A stretch of 64,000 nucleotides of DNA from Cervus elaphus. Lineage: Eukaryota > Chordata > Mammalia > Artiodactyla > Cervidae. The notes under the pieces are model-generated. The model was not told where the DNA came from. It ran no database searches and saw nothing but the letters and a program-made list of their open reading frames with translations. The stretch lies in the NCBI RefSeq assembly GCF_910594005.1, contig NC_057824.1, positions 26,005,314 to 26,069,313 on the forward strand. Reading direction: 5' to 3'. The translations under genes and the position numbers were made by a program. Below, piece by piece: positions 56,790-64,000 of this stretch. How positions within the stretch are numbered: the stretch's first letter is position 1; each line of letters starts with the position of its first letter.

Positions 56790-57540
56790 GATTGAAACAG
56801 AGAAGGAACCCGAGGGGTCCTCCAGAAAACGAAAGCCTTTCTGTGTCCCTCATTTCTTGTTTGAAGAAAAGGCTTTCGTCTCCCAGACCTTCCCTGAGTT
56901 CCCAAGAACAGATTCAAGGGGTTAATAATGAGGGACTTGAGGGAATGCAGAAACGAAGGGAAAAGTCAAGAAACAATAATGACAGGATAAAACAGAGTCC
57001 CAGTCCCTCCACAAGGAGGCACAAAACAATCTGATCCAGTCTTTTGAGTTCTGTAGCCCTCCCCATCCCCCAGGTGGAGGATGATAACTAACATGGTGAG
57101 ACCCCCCGAGACTGGTCAGAACTAGAGGCTAAGGCCTGAGATTCCTGGGGCCCTACCCTGTTACCTCACCAGAAACCAATCAGAAGAAAGTTGTTCATCC
57201 TGCAGCTATCTCCCCAACTGTTGCCTTTAAATACTCTTCCCAGAGGGACTTCCCTAGCAGTCCAGTGGTTAAGACTCCCCCTTACAATCCCTGGTCAGGA
57301 AGCTGAGATCCCAAATGCCTCCCAGCCAAAAAATCGTCCACGTTAAAAAAAAGAAAAAAAAAATCTTAAAAAAAGAACCAAAACCTCTTCCCTGAAAACC
57401 AGAGGAACCTGGATTCTTTTGAGCGTGAGTCACCTGCTCTCCTAGCTTGGCCCTGCAATAAACCCTCCTCTGCTCCAAACTGATATTTTGGTTTGTTTGG
57501 CCTCACTGTGCGTCACACACATGAACTTGGGTTCAAAAAA
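56790..57540 (+). mobile_element. ERV-type LTR (solo), copy 1
   Basis: Noncoding LTR with, in order, a CCAAT-type box 'accaatcagaagaaag' (about 57175-57190), a 'tttaaatactc' TATA-like stretch (57227), a poly(A) signal 'aataaaccctcc' (57459) and an end 'ttggtttgtttggcctcac'. The same order appears in the LTR at 59870. A CHR SINE interrupts it. No viral coding sequence adjoins. Class assignment (gamma-like ERV) is inferred. Confidence 0.65.
57244..57375 (+). mobile_element. CHR SINE, short form, inside the LTR
   Basis: Head 'gagggacttccctagcagtcc', internal deletion ('cccccttacaatccctgg'), tail 'aaaaaaaagaaaaaaaaa'. Confidence 0.85.
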
Positions 57541-57845
57541 TAGTGAAAAAGGCACATTTAAACAATATTTAGAGAATGGGCACTATAACAGGTTGTATTT
57601 TAAAATCCACCTCAACCAGCTCTCTGGCCCCATATGCTCTTCCAGAGCCCCGCCTCCTTCCCTACTCCCCCACCAACAGTTGCAGAAGATAAAAGAACAA
57701 AACTTTAGACCAGAGAGTTACAGGGGAAAAAAAAAAACAACAAAACACCTACTTTAGTAATGGTGACCAAGGGAAAATTTGTCTGAGAAACTGGTCAAAC
57801 TTTAATTAACGTAGGAAGGTTTGAGAAAGAGCCAGATCCATCAGC
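57541..57845. other. Unique intron 1 sequence
   Basis: A-rich on the left, with an A-run at 57727-57738. Nothing recognised. Confidence 0.45.
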
Positions 57846-58058
57846 CAGCTATTAGCTCAGCTGGTAAAGAATCTGCCTGCAATGCAGGAGACCTGGGTTC
57901 AATTCCTGAGTCGGGAAGATCCCCTGGAGAAGGAAATGGCAATCCACTCCAGTATTCTTGCCTGGAAAATCCCATGGACAGAGGAGCCTTGCAGGCTACA
58001 GTCCATGGGGTTGCAAGAGTCGGAGACGACTAGACGACTTAGCAACTAAACCACCACA
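57846..58058 (+). mobile_element. Bov-A2 SINE
   Basis: Head diverged ('cagctattagctcagctgg'); from 'taaagaatctgcctgc' to 'gactagacgacttagcaac' it is close to consensus. It is about 970 bases downstream of the exon 1 donor. Confidence 0.93.
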
Positions 58059-58299
58059 GAGAGAAAGGACCTGGCCTTTTAAAACAGGAGTTCAAGAAGC
58101 CCAGTGAAGCAGAATTGAACAAGAAGAATGGCGAGCGTGAAGCAATAAAGGTGAGCACAAGCCGGATTGTACAGGGCATCTGGGGTGACTTCCCCGGGGT
58201 GACAAAAACCGGCGAGTTCATGGGAGGGAAGGTGACTCCACGCAGCAAAACTGGCAGGGAGGAGCAAGGAACGGGGAACAGTGGTCTCTCTTGGGGCTC

Positions 58300-58450
58300 C
58301 GGAGTGAACATTCACTCAGCACTTGGCCTGCGTCAGGAACTGGGTTACAGAAATTCTTTGAACCTGCTAACTCTCTCCTGTGAGGTAAGCATTAACAAAC
58401 CCATTCTCACAGCGAGGCGAATTAGCAAACTCCAAAGTCCAAGCAGGTAA
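58300..58450 (+). mobile_element. MIR-like remnant
   Basis: 'ttcactcagcacttggcctg', 'acccattctcacagcgag', 'ccaaagtccaagcaggtaac' follow MIR spacing. Weak. Confidence 0.4.
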
Positions 58451-58579
58451 CTAGAACACAACTCTTGACTGCCTCCCCGCTCGCTCTCTTAGCTCTGAAG
58501 GCACTGCTAACATTTGGGTGAATGACTCATATTGTAGAAGATAACCATGATTATGGAGTATAAAACTGCATCATGGTCA

Positions 58580-58765
58580 ACAACCATAATAAAAATAACC
58601 GCATCGCACGTGCACCCAGCGCTTATCCCGTGCCACACAGAACCTCGCTGTTTTATTCCCGCTTTACAGATAAGGAAACTGAGGCTAACACTCCCTAAGC
58701 CACGTATCCAAGGCAGGACTTAGAAACCAAGTCTAACTGCACAGCCCGCGCTATCAACTGTTTTG
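58580..58765 (+). mobile_element. MIR SINE remnant
   Basis: 'cagcgcttatcccgtgcc', 'cgctttacagataaggaaac', 'tgaggctaacactccc', 'caaggcaggacttagaaacc'. It abuts the CpG island. Confidence 0.65.
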
Positions 58766-59021
58766 CTGCCTCACTTTTATCTTCTCTCCGAGACCTCGGT
58801 CAAGGCCAACGAGGTTCCACGACTGTCGGACGCCCAAGCCCAGGAACACCTCTCTCACAGGCGCCCCTGGAAGCCCCACGTGCGGGAGGTGCGGTTGCTA
58901 TTGTGGTCCCCAGCCCCCGGGGTGCAGCCCCCACTGGGGTCCGGCTGGAGGTGTGCATCCCAACCTAAGGTTCCCCGCGCCGAATGTTCCGCAGCCCTGA
59001 AACCACCCACTCCCCAGCAGG

Positions 59022-59027
59022 AAGTAC
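59022..59027 (-). promoter_or_regulatory. CPPED1: Splice donor of CPPED1 exon 1
   Basis: Minus-strand junction CAG|GTACTT. Phase 1. The intron continues 'cctgctgggg'. Confidence 0.9.
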
Positions 59028-59097
59028 CTGAGGAAAAGGCGTCCAGGGTCCTGCCCCGCGCTCTGTGGAAAACACACCCCGCCTCTGCAGCCGACAT
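59028..59097 (-). CDS. CPPED1: CPPED1 coding exon 1 (residues 1-23 and first base of codon 24)
   Basis: Seventy coding bases read 'MSAAEAGCVFHRARGRTLDA' followed by FSS, then G as the first base of Glu24. This matches the N-terminus of mammalian CPPED1 closely. Residue 24 on continues in exon 2 at 31997. The ATG at 59097-59095 has G at -3 and T at +4, an acceptable Kozak context. The segment precedes the metallophosphoesterase fold and holds no catalytic residues. The frame is also open upstream of this ATG for 97 codons to another in-frame ATG at 59388, but homology favours 59097. It lies in a CpG island; the rest of the 5'UTR extends to the right. Confidence 0.95.
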
Positions 59098-59212
59098 GGC
59101 GAGCGAGTATTTTGGCCTCAACTGAGTCCGCTGCGTAGCAAGGAGCTGCGAGACTCCTGACTGCCCAAGCGCCGGGTGGGGCCTGCCCGGCTGGGGGCTG
59201 CGCCCTCTGTTT

Positions 59213-59227
59213 GGGGCGGGGCGGGGC
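59213..59227 (-). promoter_or_regulatory. Overlapping GC boxes (Sp1/KLF type)
   Basis: The + strand reads 'ggggcggggcggggc', two overlapping GC boxes about 116-130 bases upstream of the CPPED1 start codon. Confidence 0.7.
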
Positions 59228-59276
59228 CGGCGGGCGCACAGGACTCGGTCGGTCGGGGCGCCACTAGTGCTGTCTG

Positions 59277-59286
59277 AGCGGGGCGG
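59277..59286 (-). promoter_or_regulatory. GC box
   Basis: 'agcggggcgg' on the + strand, 180-190 bases upstream of the start codon. Confidence 0.55.
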
Positions 59287-59417
59287 AAACGTGAGCGGCC
59301 CCTCTGGAATCGACTGGGGCTCCTGGCGAGTGGAGGCCACTTGCCAGTCTCCTGCTTGGGCAGAGGGAGTGAATTTGGGCTCAGGCATGGGGGCAGCCCT
59401 TCGCTAAAGGTGGGGGT

Positions 59418-59501
59418 TCCGGGTTTAACAAGTAGAGATGAACCCAGGTCTCCCGCATTCCAGGCGGGTTCTTCTTCCCTCTGAGCCACCGGGGAATCCC
59501 A
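59418..59501 (-). mobile_element. Bov-A2 SINE, 5' head only
   Basis: Minus strand 'gggattccccggtggctcag', 'aatgcgggagacctgggttc', then lost. It is the tRNA-like part alone, at the right edge of the CpG island. Confidence 0.85.
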
Positions 59502-59869
59502 AGATTACAGGACACCCAGTTAAATTGGAATTTCAGATAAGCAATGAATGATAAGTATGTCGTATGTAATTTGCAAGATAGTGTACTTAAATCTTTGTAG
59601 TTGTTTATCTGAAACAACAGTTTAAGTGGGGACTTGTATTTTATCTGGCCCAAAGGACCCAGCCCTGTCCTTGGGGGATAAGACCGGACGTTCTACAAGC
59701 CACCTGCTGTGATCGCTGACATTTCATTCTGAAGCAGCTTCAGTTTTGCTTGTCATCAGCACCACCACCATCATTCCGTTGGAAACCAAATCCCCCTAAA
59801 ATTGAGTTCTTGTACCAAATTGTGATTAGTCTCACTATTGAAAATTTTACTCTTTCTGTCCAGCCCTTG
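59502..59869. other. Unique upstream sequence
   Basis: AT-rich. Nothing recognised. Confidence 0.45.
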
Positions 59870-60440
59870 TTCCCGTCAGGATTGAGGACTATCAAAGAAT
59901 AGGGGAGGCTGAAACCAACCAGGACTGGGGCCTTCCAGGGTAGAAAAACCCTGCCATGTTCCCTTGTTTATTTGTGGCGGGGGAGGGGAGGGGGGAGTCT
60001 TTAGCCTCTGAGGCCTCTGTTGAGTTCCAAAGAGCAGGCTCAAGCAGTTAATGATTAAGACAGCAGAGTCACCAGATTCTGTAGGAATGTGGATAAACAG
60101 TCTGATGTATATGAAGACACCACTCAACTCAGGTGGAGGGTGGTGACTACATGCTGACCACAAGCACAAGATTCCAGACTGGTTGGAACCAGAAGGTTAA
60201 AATTTCAGAAACATCACCCTGTTACCCCACCAACCAATCAAAAGAAAGTCTATAAGCATTCTAGACACTCTTGCCTAACACTGTCTTTTAAAACCCTTGC
60301 TAGAAAGCCATCAGTTTATTTGTGTCTTTTGAGCATGAGCTGCCACCCCCTACAAATAAACTCTACTTTGCTGCCAACACCCAACGTTAGTTTGGCTTTC
60401 TGCACCATGGACACAAGAGTCCTTGCTTGGTGACACATTA
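59870..60440 (+). mobile_element. ERV-type LTR (solo), copy 2
   Basis: Same layout as the LTR at 56790: 'caagcagttaatgattaag', CCAAT-type 'aaccaatcaaaagaaag' (about 60232), 'ttttaaaaccc' (60287), 'gcatgagctgccacc', 'caaataaactctac' poly(A) signal (60354), end 'agtttggctttctgcacc'. It begins about 770 bases upstream of the CPPED1 start codon and faces away from the gene. Noncoding. G-runs at 59977-59997. Confidence 0.65.
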
Positions 60441-60464
60441 CTGTCATCACCCGTCATTAAGCAT

Positions 60465-60630
60465 CTGGGATTGTTAAGCAGTTCGCACCAGCTCACTTAA
60501 TCCACACAAAAACCTCAGGGGATGGCGCTATCATTTGCTGCGTTAATCAGAAGAGGAAACTGATGCCCAGAGAGATGAAATGATATGCACAAGGTGACAC
60601 ACACCCAGGAAAGTAGTGAAGCAGCCGCCC
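60465..60630 (+). mobile_element. MIR SINE remnant
   Basis: 'cagctcacttaatccac', 'aacctcaggggatggcgc', 'gaagaggaaactgatgccc', 'cacaaggtgacacacaccc'. Confidence 0.65.
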
Positions 60631-60689
60631 ATCTGTTCTAGTATCTGTCCAGCTTTAAAAAAAAAAAAATAATTAAAATGAACTACTAA

Positions 60690-61235
60690 GCCAGTGTTTG
60701 TCAAATCTGCTAAAAATAAAATTTCCAGACTGGAGCTGCTGTACATGAAATTCGGCCTCTGTACCACATCACCGAATTGTGTCTTGGAGACAGTTTGGAG
60801 TAAAGTAGAAAAAAAGAGCTTTATTGCTTTGCTGGGCAAAGAGGGCCACAGTGGGCTAATGTCCTCAAAACTGTATGTTAAGACCTGGAAGGGGTAGTGA
60901 GAAGTTTTATAGGAATGATTCAAAGAGGAGGGTGTGATCAGCTCATGAATATTCTTCTGATGGTGGGGAGGCAACTTGAAGTCAGCATGATCAACCTCCT
61001 GGTTCCAACTGGTCTGGGGTCTACGTGCTTGTGGGCAACATTCAGTTAACATATCCCACCCGGTAGGGACTTCAGTATCTGCAAAACAACTCAAGGATAT
61101 TGCTATGTGCATCCCTTGAGGGGGAGCCAGGACCCTGCCCCAAGGCTGCACTACTGTTTCTTGACTGCTCCTTCCTTGTCTCTGCATCCATCCCACCTCC
61201 CCGCCCCCTCACTGATTAGCAACTGTTTGGACCTG
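60690..61235 (-). mobile_element. Probable LTR facing left
   Basis: On the minus strand an 'aataaagctctttttt' poly(A)-signal region (about 60810-60825) and a run of old retroviral-LTR-like sequence ('gggatatgttaactgaatg') are seen. An open minus-strand frame of 217 codons (60543-61196) crosses it with no recognised domain. Boundaries and family are uncertain. Confidence 0.45.
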
Positions 61236-61241
61236 CCCACA

Positions 61242-61940
61242 GGAACTCAACATTCCAAAAACTAAGATCATGGCATCCAGTCCCATCACTTTATGGCAAA
61301 TAGATGGGGAGGCAATGGAAACAGTGAGAGACTATTTTGGGGGGCTCCAAAATCACTGCAGATGGTGACTGCAGCCATGAAATTAAAAGACACTTGCTCC
61401 TTGGAAGAAAAGCTATGACCAACCTAGACAGCATATTAAAAAGCAGAGACATTACTTTGCCAACAAAGGTCCATCTAGTCAAAGCTATGGTTTTTCCAAT
61501 CGTCATGTATGGATGTGAGAGTTGGACTATAAAGAAAACTGAGTGCTGAAGAATTGATGCTTTTGAACTGTGGTGTTGGAGAAGACTCTTGAGAGTCCCT
61601 TGGACTGCAAGGAGATCCAACCAGTCCATTCTAAAGGAAATCAGTTCTGAATATTCATTGGAAGGACTGATGCTGAAATTGAAGCTCCAATACTTTGGCC
61701 ATCTGATGTGAAGAACTGACATTGGAAAAGACCCTGATGGTGGGAAAGATGGAAGGCAGGAGGAGAAGGGGGTGAGGATGGAAGGCAGGATGAGATGGTT
61801 GGATGGCATCACCAACTCAATGGACATGAGTTTGAGTAATCTCCGGGAGTTGGTGATGGACAAGCAAGCTTGGCATGCTGCAGTCCATGGGGTCTCAAAG
61901 AGTTGGACATGACTGAGTGACTGAACTGTACTGAACTGGA
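61242..61940 (+). mobile_element. BovB (RTE LINE) 3' fragment, 700 bp
   Basis: Starts 'ggaactcaacattccaaa'. A 70-codon frame (61337-61549) carries 'GSKITADGDCSHEIKRHLLL' and 'VMYGCESWTIKK', then stops after 'KTEC'. The 3' part has a duplicated 'ggatggaaggcagga' (61779) and ends 'gtgactgaactgtactgaac'. Among the less diverged copies. Confidence 0.95.
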
Positions 61941-62018
61941 ACTCAGCAAAGGTCATGGAGGCTTAAATGAAGTCTATTTCCTGTAACCAAGAAATGGGGG
62001 ACACAGAAAGACTTTTAT

Positions 62019-62245
62019 GGACTTCCCTGATAGTCCAATGGTTAAGAATCTGCCAGCCAAAGCAGGGGACACAGTTTCAGTCCCTGGCATAGGAAGATTC
62101 CACATGCCACAGGACAACTGGGCTCATGAGCCACACCTACTGAAGTGTGCATGCTCTATAGCCCACATGTTGCAACTGGAGAAAGCTTGTGTACAGCAAC
62201 AAAGACCCAGTGCAGCCAAAAATAAATAAATCTTTAAAAATTTTT
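62019..62245 (+). mobile_element. CHR SINE, long form
   Basis: Head 'ggacttccctgatagtcc', body 'catgccacaggacaactggg' to 'acaaagacccagtgcagcc', tail 'aaaataaataaatc'. B-box decayed to 'acagtttcagtccctgg'. Confidence 0.88.
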
Positions 62246-62521
62246 AAGAGAGGCTTTTATGTCCAGGAGCCCACAAGGGCTGAGTGACACAGCTCAGTTT
62301 CACTACTGAGTCTAAATCTCCAGAAAAAGGGTCTGCTTTTAACTCCCTTGGAGTTCTTGTGATACGACAAGATTGGAAATTCTTTTAACTAGCTACCTAT
62401 ATCTGAAGCATTGCTTGGGTGGCTAAAATGACCAGGGCAACTGCTCCCTACTCTTGGACAAGAAGTAGTAAATGATAGCAGTTAAGAATATAAGGAGTTC
62501 CAGAGTCAGACTCACTGATTG

Positions 62522-62628
62522 TGCTGCGCTTCGTTGCTGAGTCGTGTCCGATTCTTTGTGACCACATGGACTCTGGCCCTCCAAGCTCCTCTGTCCATGG
62601 GGATTCTCCAGGCAACAATCCTGCCGTG
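62522..62628 (-). mobile_element. Bov-A2 SINE, 3' half
   Basis: Minus strand from 'caggattgttgcctggag' to 'gacacgactcagcaacg'. The head half may be the piece at 62764, with an L1-like block between. Confidence 0.88.
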
Positions 62629-62763
62629 GTAACAAAACTTATTTTCAAAGGGGAAATAGAATCACAGAAGTAGAAAACAAACTTATGGTTTCCCCTCAAG
62701 GGGGGCAGGGAGGTGGGCTGAGTTGGGAGACCGAGATTGACACTGCGAGTCCGTGGACTAGAG
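62629..62763 (+). mobile_element. L1-like 3' fragment between two SINE halves
   Basis: 'aatcacagaagtagaaaac', 'aaacttatggtttcccc', 'gggaggtgggctgagttggg', 'gagaccgagattgacac' match an L1 3'UTR segment in order. No clear A-tail. Confidence 0.65.
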
Positions 62764-62865
62764 ATAGCATCCCCTCCTCCAGGGGATCTTCTCAGCCCAG
62801 GGATCGAACCCAGTCCTCCCACATTGCTGGCAGGTTCTTTACAGTCTGAGCTACCAGGGAAGTCC
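62764..62865 (-). mobile_element. Bov-A2 SINE, 5' half
   Basis: Minus strand 'ggacttccctggtagctcag' to 'cctggaggaggggatgc'. Middle and end lost. Confidence 0.88.
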
Positions 62866-62984
62866 AAGAATACTGGAGTGGGTAGCCTATCCCTTCTCCA
62901 AGGGATCTTCCTCACCCAGGAATCAAACCAGGGTCTCTTGCATTGCAGGCAGATTCTTTACCAGCTGAGCTACCAGGGAAGCCC
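62866..62984 (-). mobile_element. Bov-A2 SINE, 5' half, adjacent copy
   Basis: Minus strand 'gggcttccctggtagctcag' to 'cactccagtattctt'. It joins the previous half-copy head to tail with no spacer. Confidence 0.9.
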
Positions 62985-63041
62985 ACTTGCTGGCTGTATG
63001 AGCTTGCAAATTACTTAGTTTCTCCATGCCTCAATTTCACT

Positions 63042-63256
63042 AAAGTGAAAGTGTTAGTCACTCAGTTGTGTCTAATTCTTTGCAACCCCATGGGCTGTAG
63101 CCCACCAGGCTCCTCTGTCCATGGAATTTTCCAGTCAAGAACACTGAAGGAGTTGCCATTTCCTTGTCCAGAGGATCTTCCTGACCCAGGGATTGAACCC
63201 TGGTCTCCCGCATTGCATGTAGACTCTTTGCCATCTGACCCACCAGGGAAGCCCTC
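63042..63256 (-). mobile_element. Bov-A2 SINE
   Basis: Full-length minus-strand copy, head 'agggcttccctggtgggtc', end 'gacacaactgagtgactaac' with 'actttcac' tail. Confidence 0.94.
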
Positions 63257-63292
63257 TGTCAAGCAAAAACAATTGCAGTGAGAAATGGAGTC

Positions 63293-63729
63293 AAGTTCAG
63301 TTCAGTCACTCAGTCATGTCTGACTCTTTGCGACCCCATGCACTGCAGCACGTCGGGCTTCCCTGCCCATCACCAACTCCCAGAGCTTGCTCACATTCAT
63401 GTCCATCAAGTCGGTGATGCCATCCAACCATCTCATCCTCTGTCATCCCGTTCTCCTCCCGCCTTCCATCTTTCCCACCATCAGGATCTTTTCCAATGAG
63501 TCCGTTCTTCTCATCAGGTGGCCAAACTATTGGAGCTTCAGCATCAGTCCTTCCAATGAACACTCAGGATTGATCTCCTTTAGGATGGACTGGTTAGACC
63601 TCCTTGCAGTCCAAGGGACTCTCAAGAGTCTTCTCCAACACCACAGTGCAAAAGCATCAAATCTTTAGCGCTCAGCTTTCTTTATGGTCCAACTCTCACA
63701 TCCATACATGACTACTGGAAAAACCATAG
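63293..63729 (-). mobile_element. BovB (RTE LINE) 3' fragment, 437 bp
   Basis: Minus strand from 'ggtttttccagtagtcatg' to 'gactgagtgactgaactg'. It includes the 'VMYGCESWTIKK' and 'VPWTARR' regions but holds frameshifts and a stop. 5'-truncated at 63729. Confidence 0.94.
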
Positions 63730-64000
63730 AGAAATGGAATATTTCCTGCCATACCAGTAAATGAGGATGTCACAGTCATCAGTGATTGCAGCCCTCTAGT
63801 GTGAGTTCCTGAGTCCTAAGGGCACTCAGGAAAGAGAAGAATACCTGTGAAGCAGCAGTCATCAGGACCACAGCCACTCAATACAGTGAGCCCCAGGGGA
63901 GCTCAGGATGTGAAAAAACACAGGATACTGGCCCCAGGGTAGCTGAGACACATATGAAAGAAATGATTTCAGTGAGCCCAGACTCTTACCATCTTCCCAT
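63730..64000. other. Unique upstream sequence to the right edge
   Basis: Nothing recognised. Confidence 0.45.

Larger units (their letters stand above)
31998..59027 (-). other. CPPED1: CPPED1 intron 1, 27,030 bp
   Basis: Bounded by GT (59026-59027) and AG (31998-31999) on the minus strand. It joins TCA-G to AA-AAG in phase 1, restoring a Ser-Glu-Lys sequence that matches CPPED1 homologues. No additional coding exon was recognised inside it on either strand. Confidence 0.93.
58860..59400. promoter_or_regulatory. CPPED1: CpG island promoter of CPPED1
   Basis: I count about 39 CpG dinucleotides between 58861 and 59340, far above the rest of the window. No TATA box precedes exon 1 on the minus strand. 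GC boxes lie 115-190 bases upstream of the start codon. This fits a broadly expressed housekeeping-type promoter. The exact transcription start cannot be read. Confidence 0.9.
59098..64000. other. 5' flank and untranslated region of CPPED1
   Basis: No coding exon of another gene was recognised to the right edge. Beyond the CpG island the flank holds LTRs, BovB, CHR and Bov-A2 pieces listed separately. Confidence 0.7.

Noticed and set aside
59097..59125. Bidirectional promoter with a second gene reading right
   Set aside because: No coding exon, splice donor or conserved frame was recognised on the + strand right of the CpG island.
58855..59388. 177-codon minus-strand frame as a stand-alone protein
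   Set aside because: Only residues from the ATG at 59097 to the splice donor at 59028 belong to CPPED1. The rest is promoter upstream and intron downstream.
60543..61196. 217-codon minus-strand open frame upstream of CPPED1
   Set aside because: It crosses from a MIR into LTR-like sequence and has no recognisable domain, so it is a chance frame.
61291..61956. 221-codon minus-strand open frame
   Set aside because: It is the antisense of a BovB copy; the real, broken coding direction is the + strand.
1..64000. CRISPR array, operon, toxin, phage or other bacterial system
   Set aside because: The spaced repeats are scattered SINEs with different flanks and no regular spacing. Codon use, introns and repeat families are all mammalian.

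Overview
The window is nuclear DNA of a ruminant, almost certainly a bovid. The proof is its repeats. It is packed with Bov-A2 SINEs (tRNA-like head, 'ggctcagtggtaaagaatc'), CHR-family tRNA-Glu SINEs, ten pieces of the RTE retrotransposon BovB, and L1 3' ends of bovine type. I cannot separate cattle, bison, sheep or goat by eye. Nothing here is prokaryotic, and there is no CRISPR array, operon or phage.

The only protein-coding gene I can support is CPPED1 (calcineurin-like phosphoesterase domain containing 1, also called CSTP1), on the minus strand. Coding exon 1 is 59028..59097 (residues 1-23 plus one base). Coding exon 2 is 31779..31997 (residues 24-96 plus one base of 97). The two join in phase 1 across a 27,030-bp intron and read without a break into the start of the metallophosphoesterase fold. 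The remaining exons, with the GNHD and GHxH metal motifs, lie beyond the left edge, so positions 1..31778 are the start of intron 2. The first exon sits in a CpG island (about 58860-59400) with GC boxes and no TATA box. To its right is the 5' flank of the gene.

Layout from left to right: 1-31778 is intron 2, a mosaic of old L1, MLT1 and MIR remnants with many younger SINEs. 31779-31997 is exon 2. 31998-59027 is intron 1, which holds most BovB copies, a nested L1/CHR/MLT1 insertion (50470-51435), a 274-bp-arm inverted duplication (51731-52387) and an ERV-type LTR (56790-57540). 59028-59097 is exon 1 in its CpG island. 59500-64000 is upstream flank with a second LTR of the same family, an opposite-facing LTR, BovB and a cluster of minus-strand SINE pieces.

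I found no convincing undescribed system. The most interesting structures are rearrangements: the inverted duplication whose arms each carry the same Bov-A2 copy, a 24-bp segment apparently copied into an L1 tail from 1.2 kb away, a tandem duplication later split by an L1 insertion, a 48-bp perfectly alternating purine-pyrimidine tract, and paired LTRs bracketing the CPPED1 promoter. All repeat names come from memory of consensus sequences; boundaries are good to about 5-20 bases.
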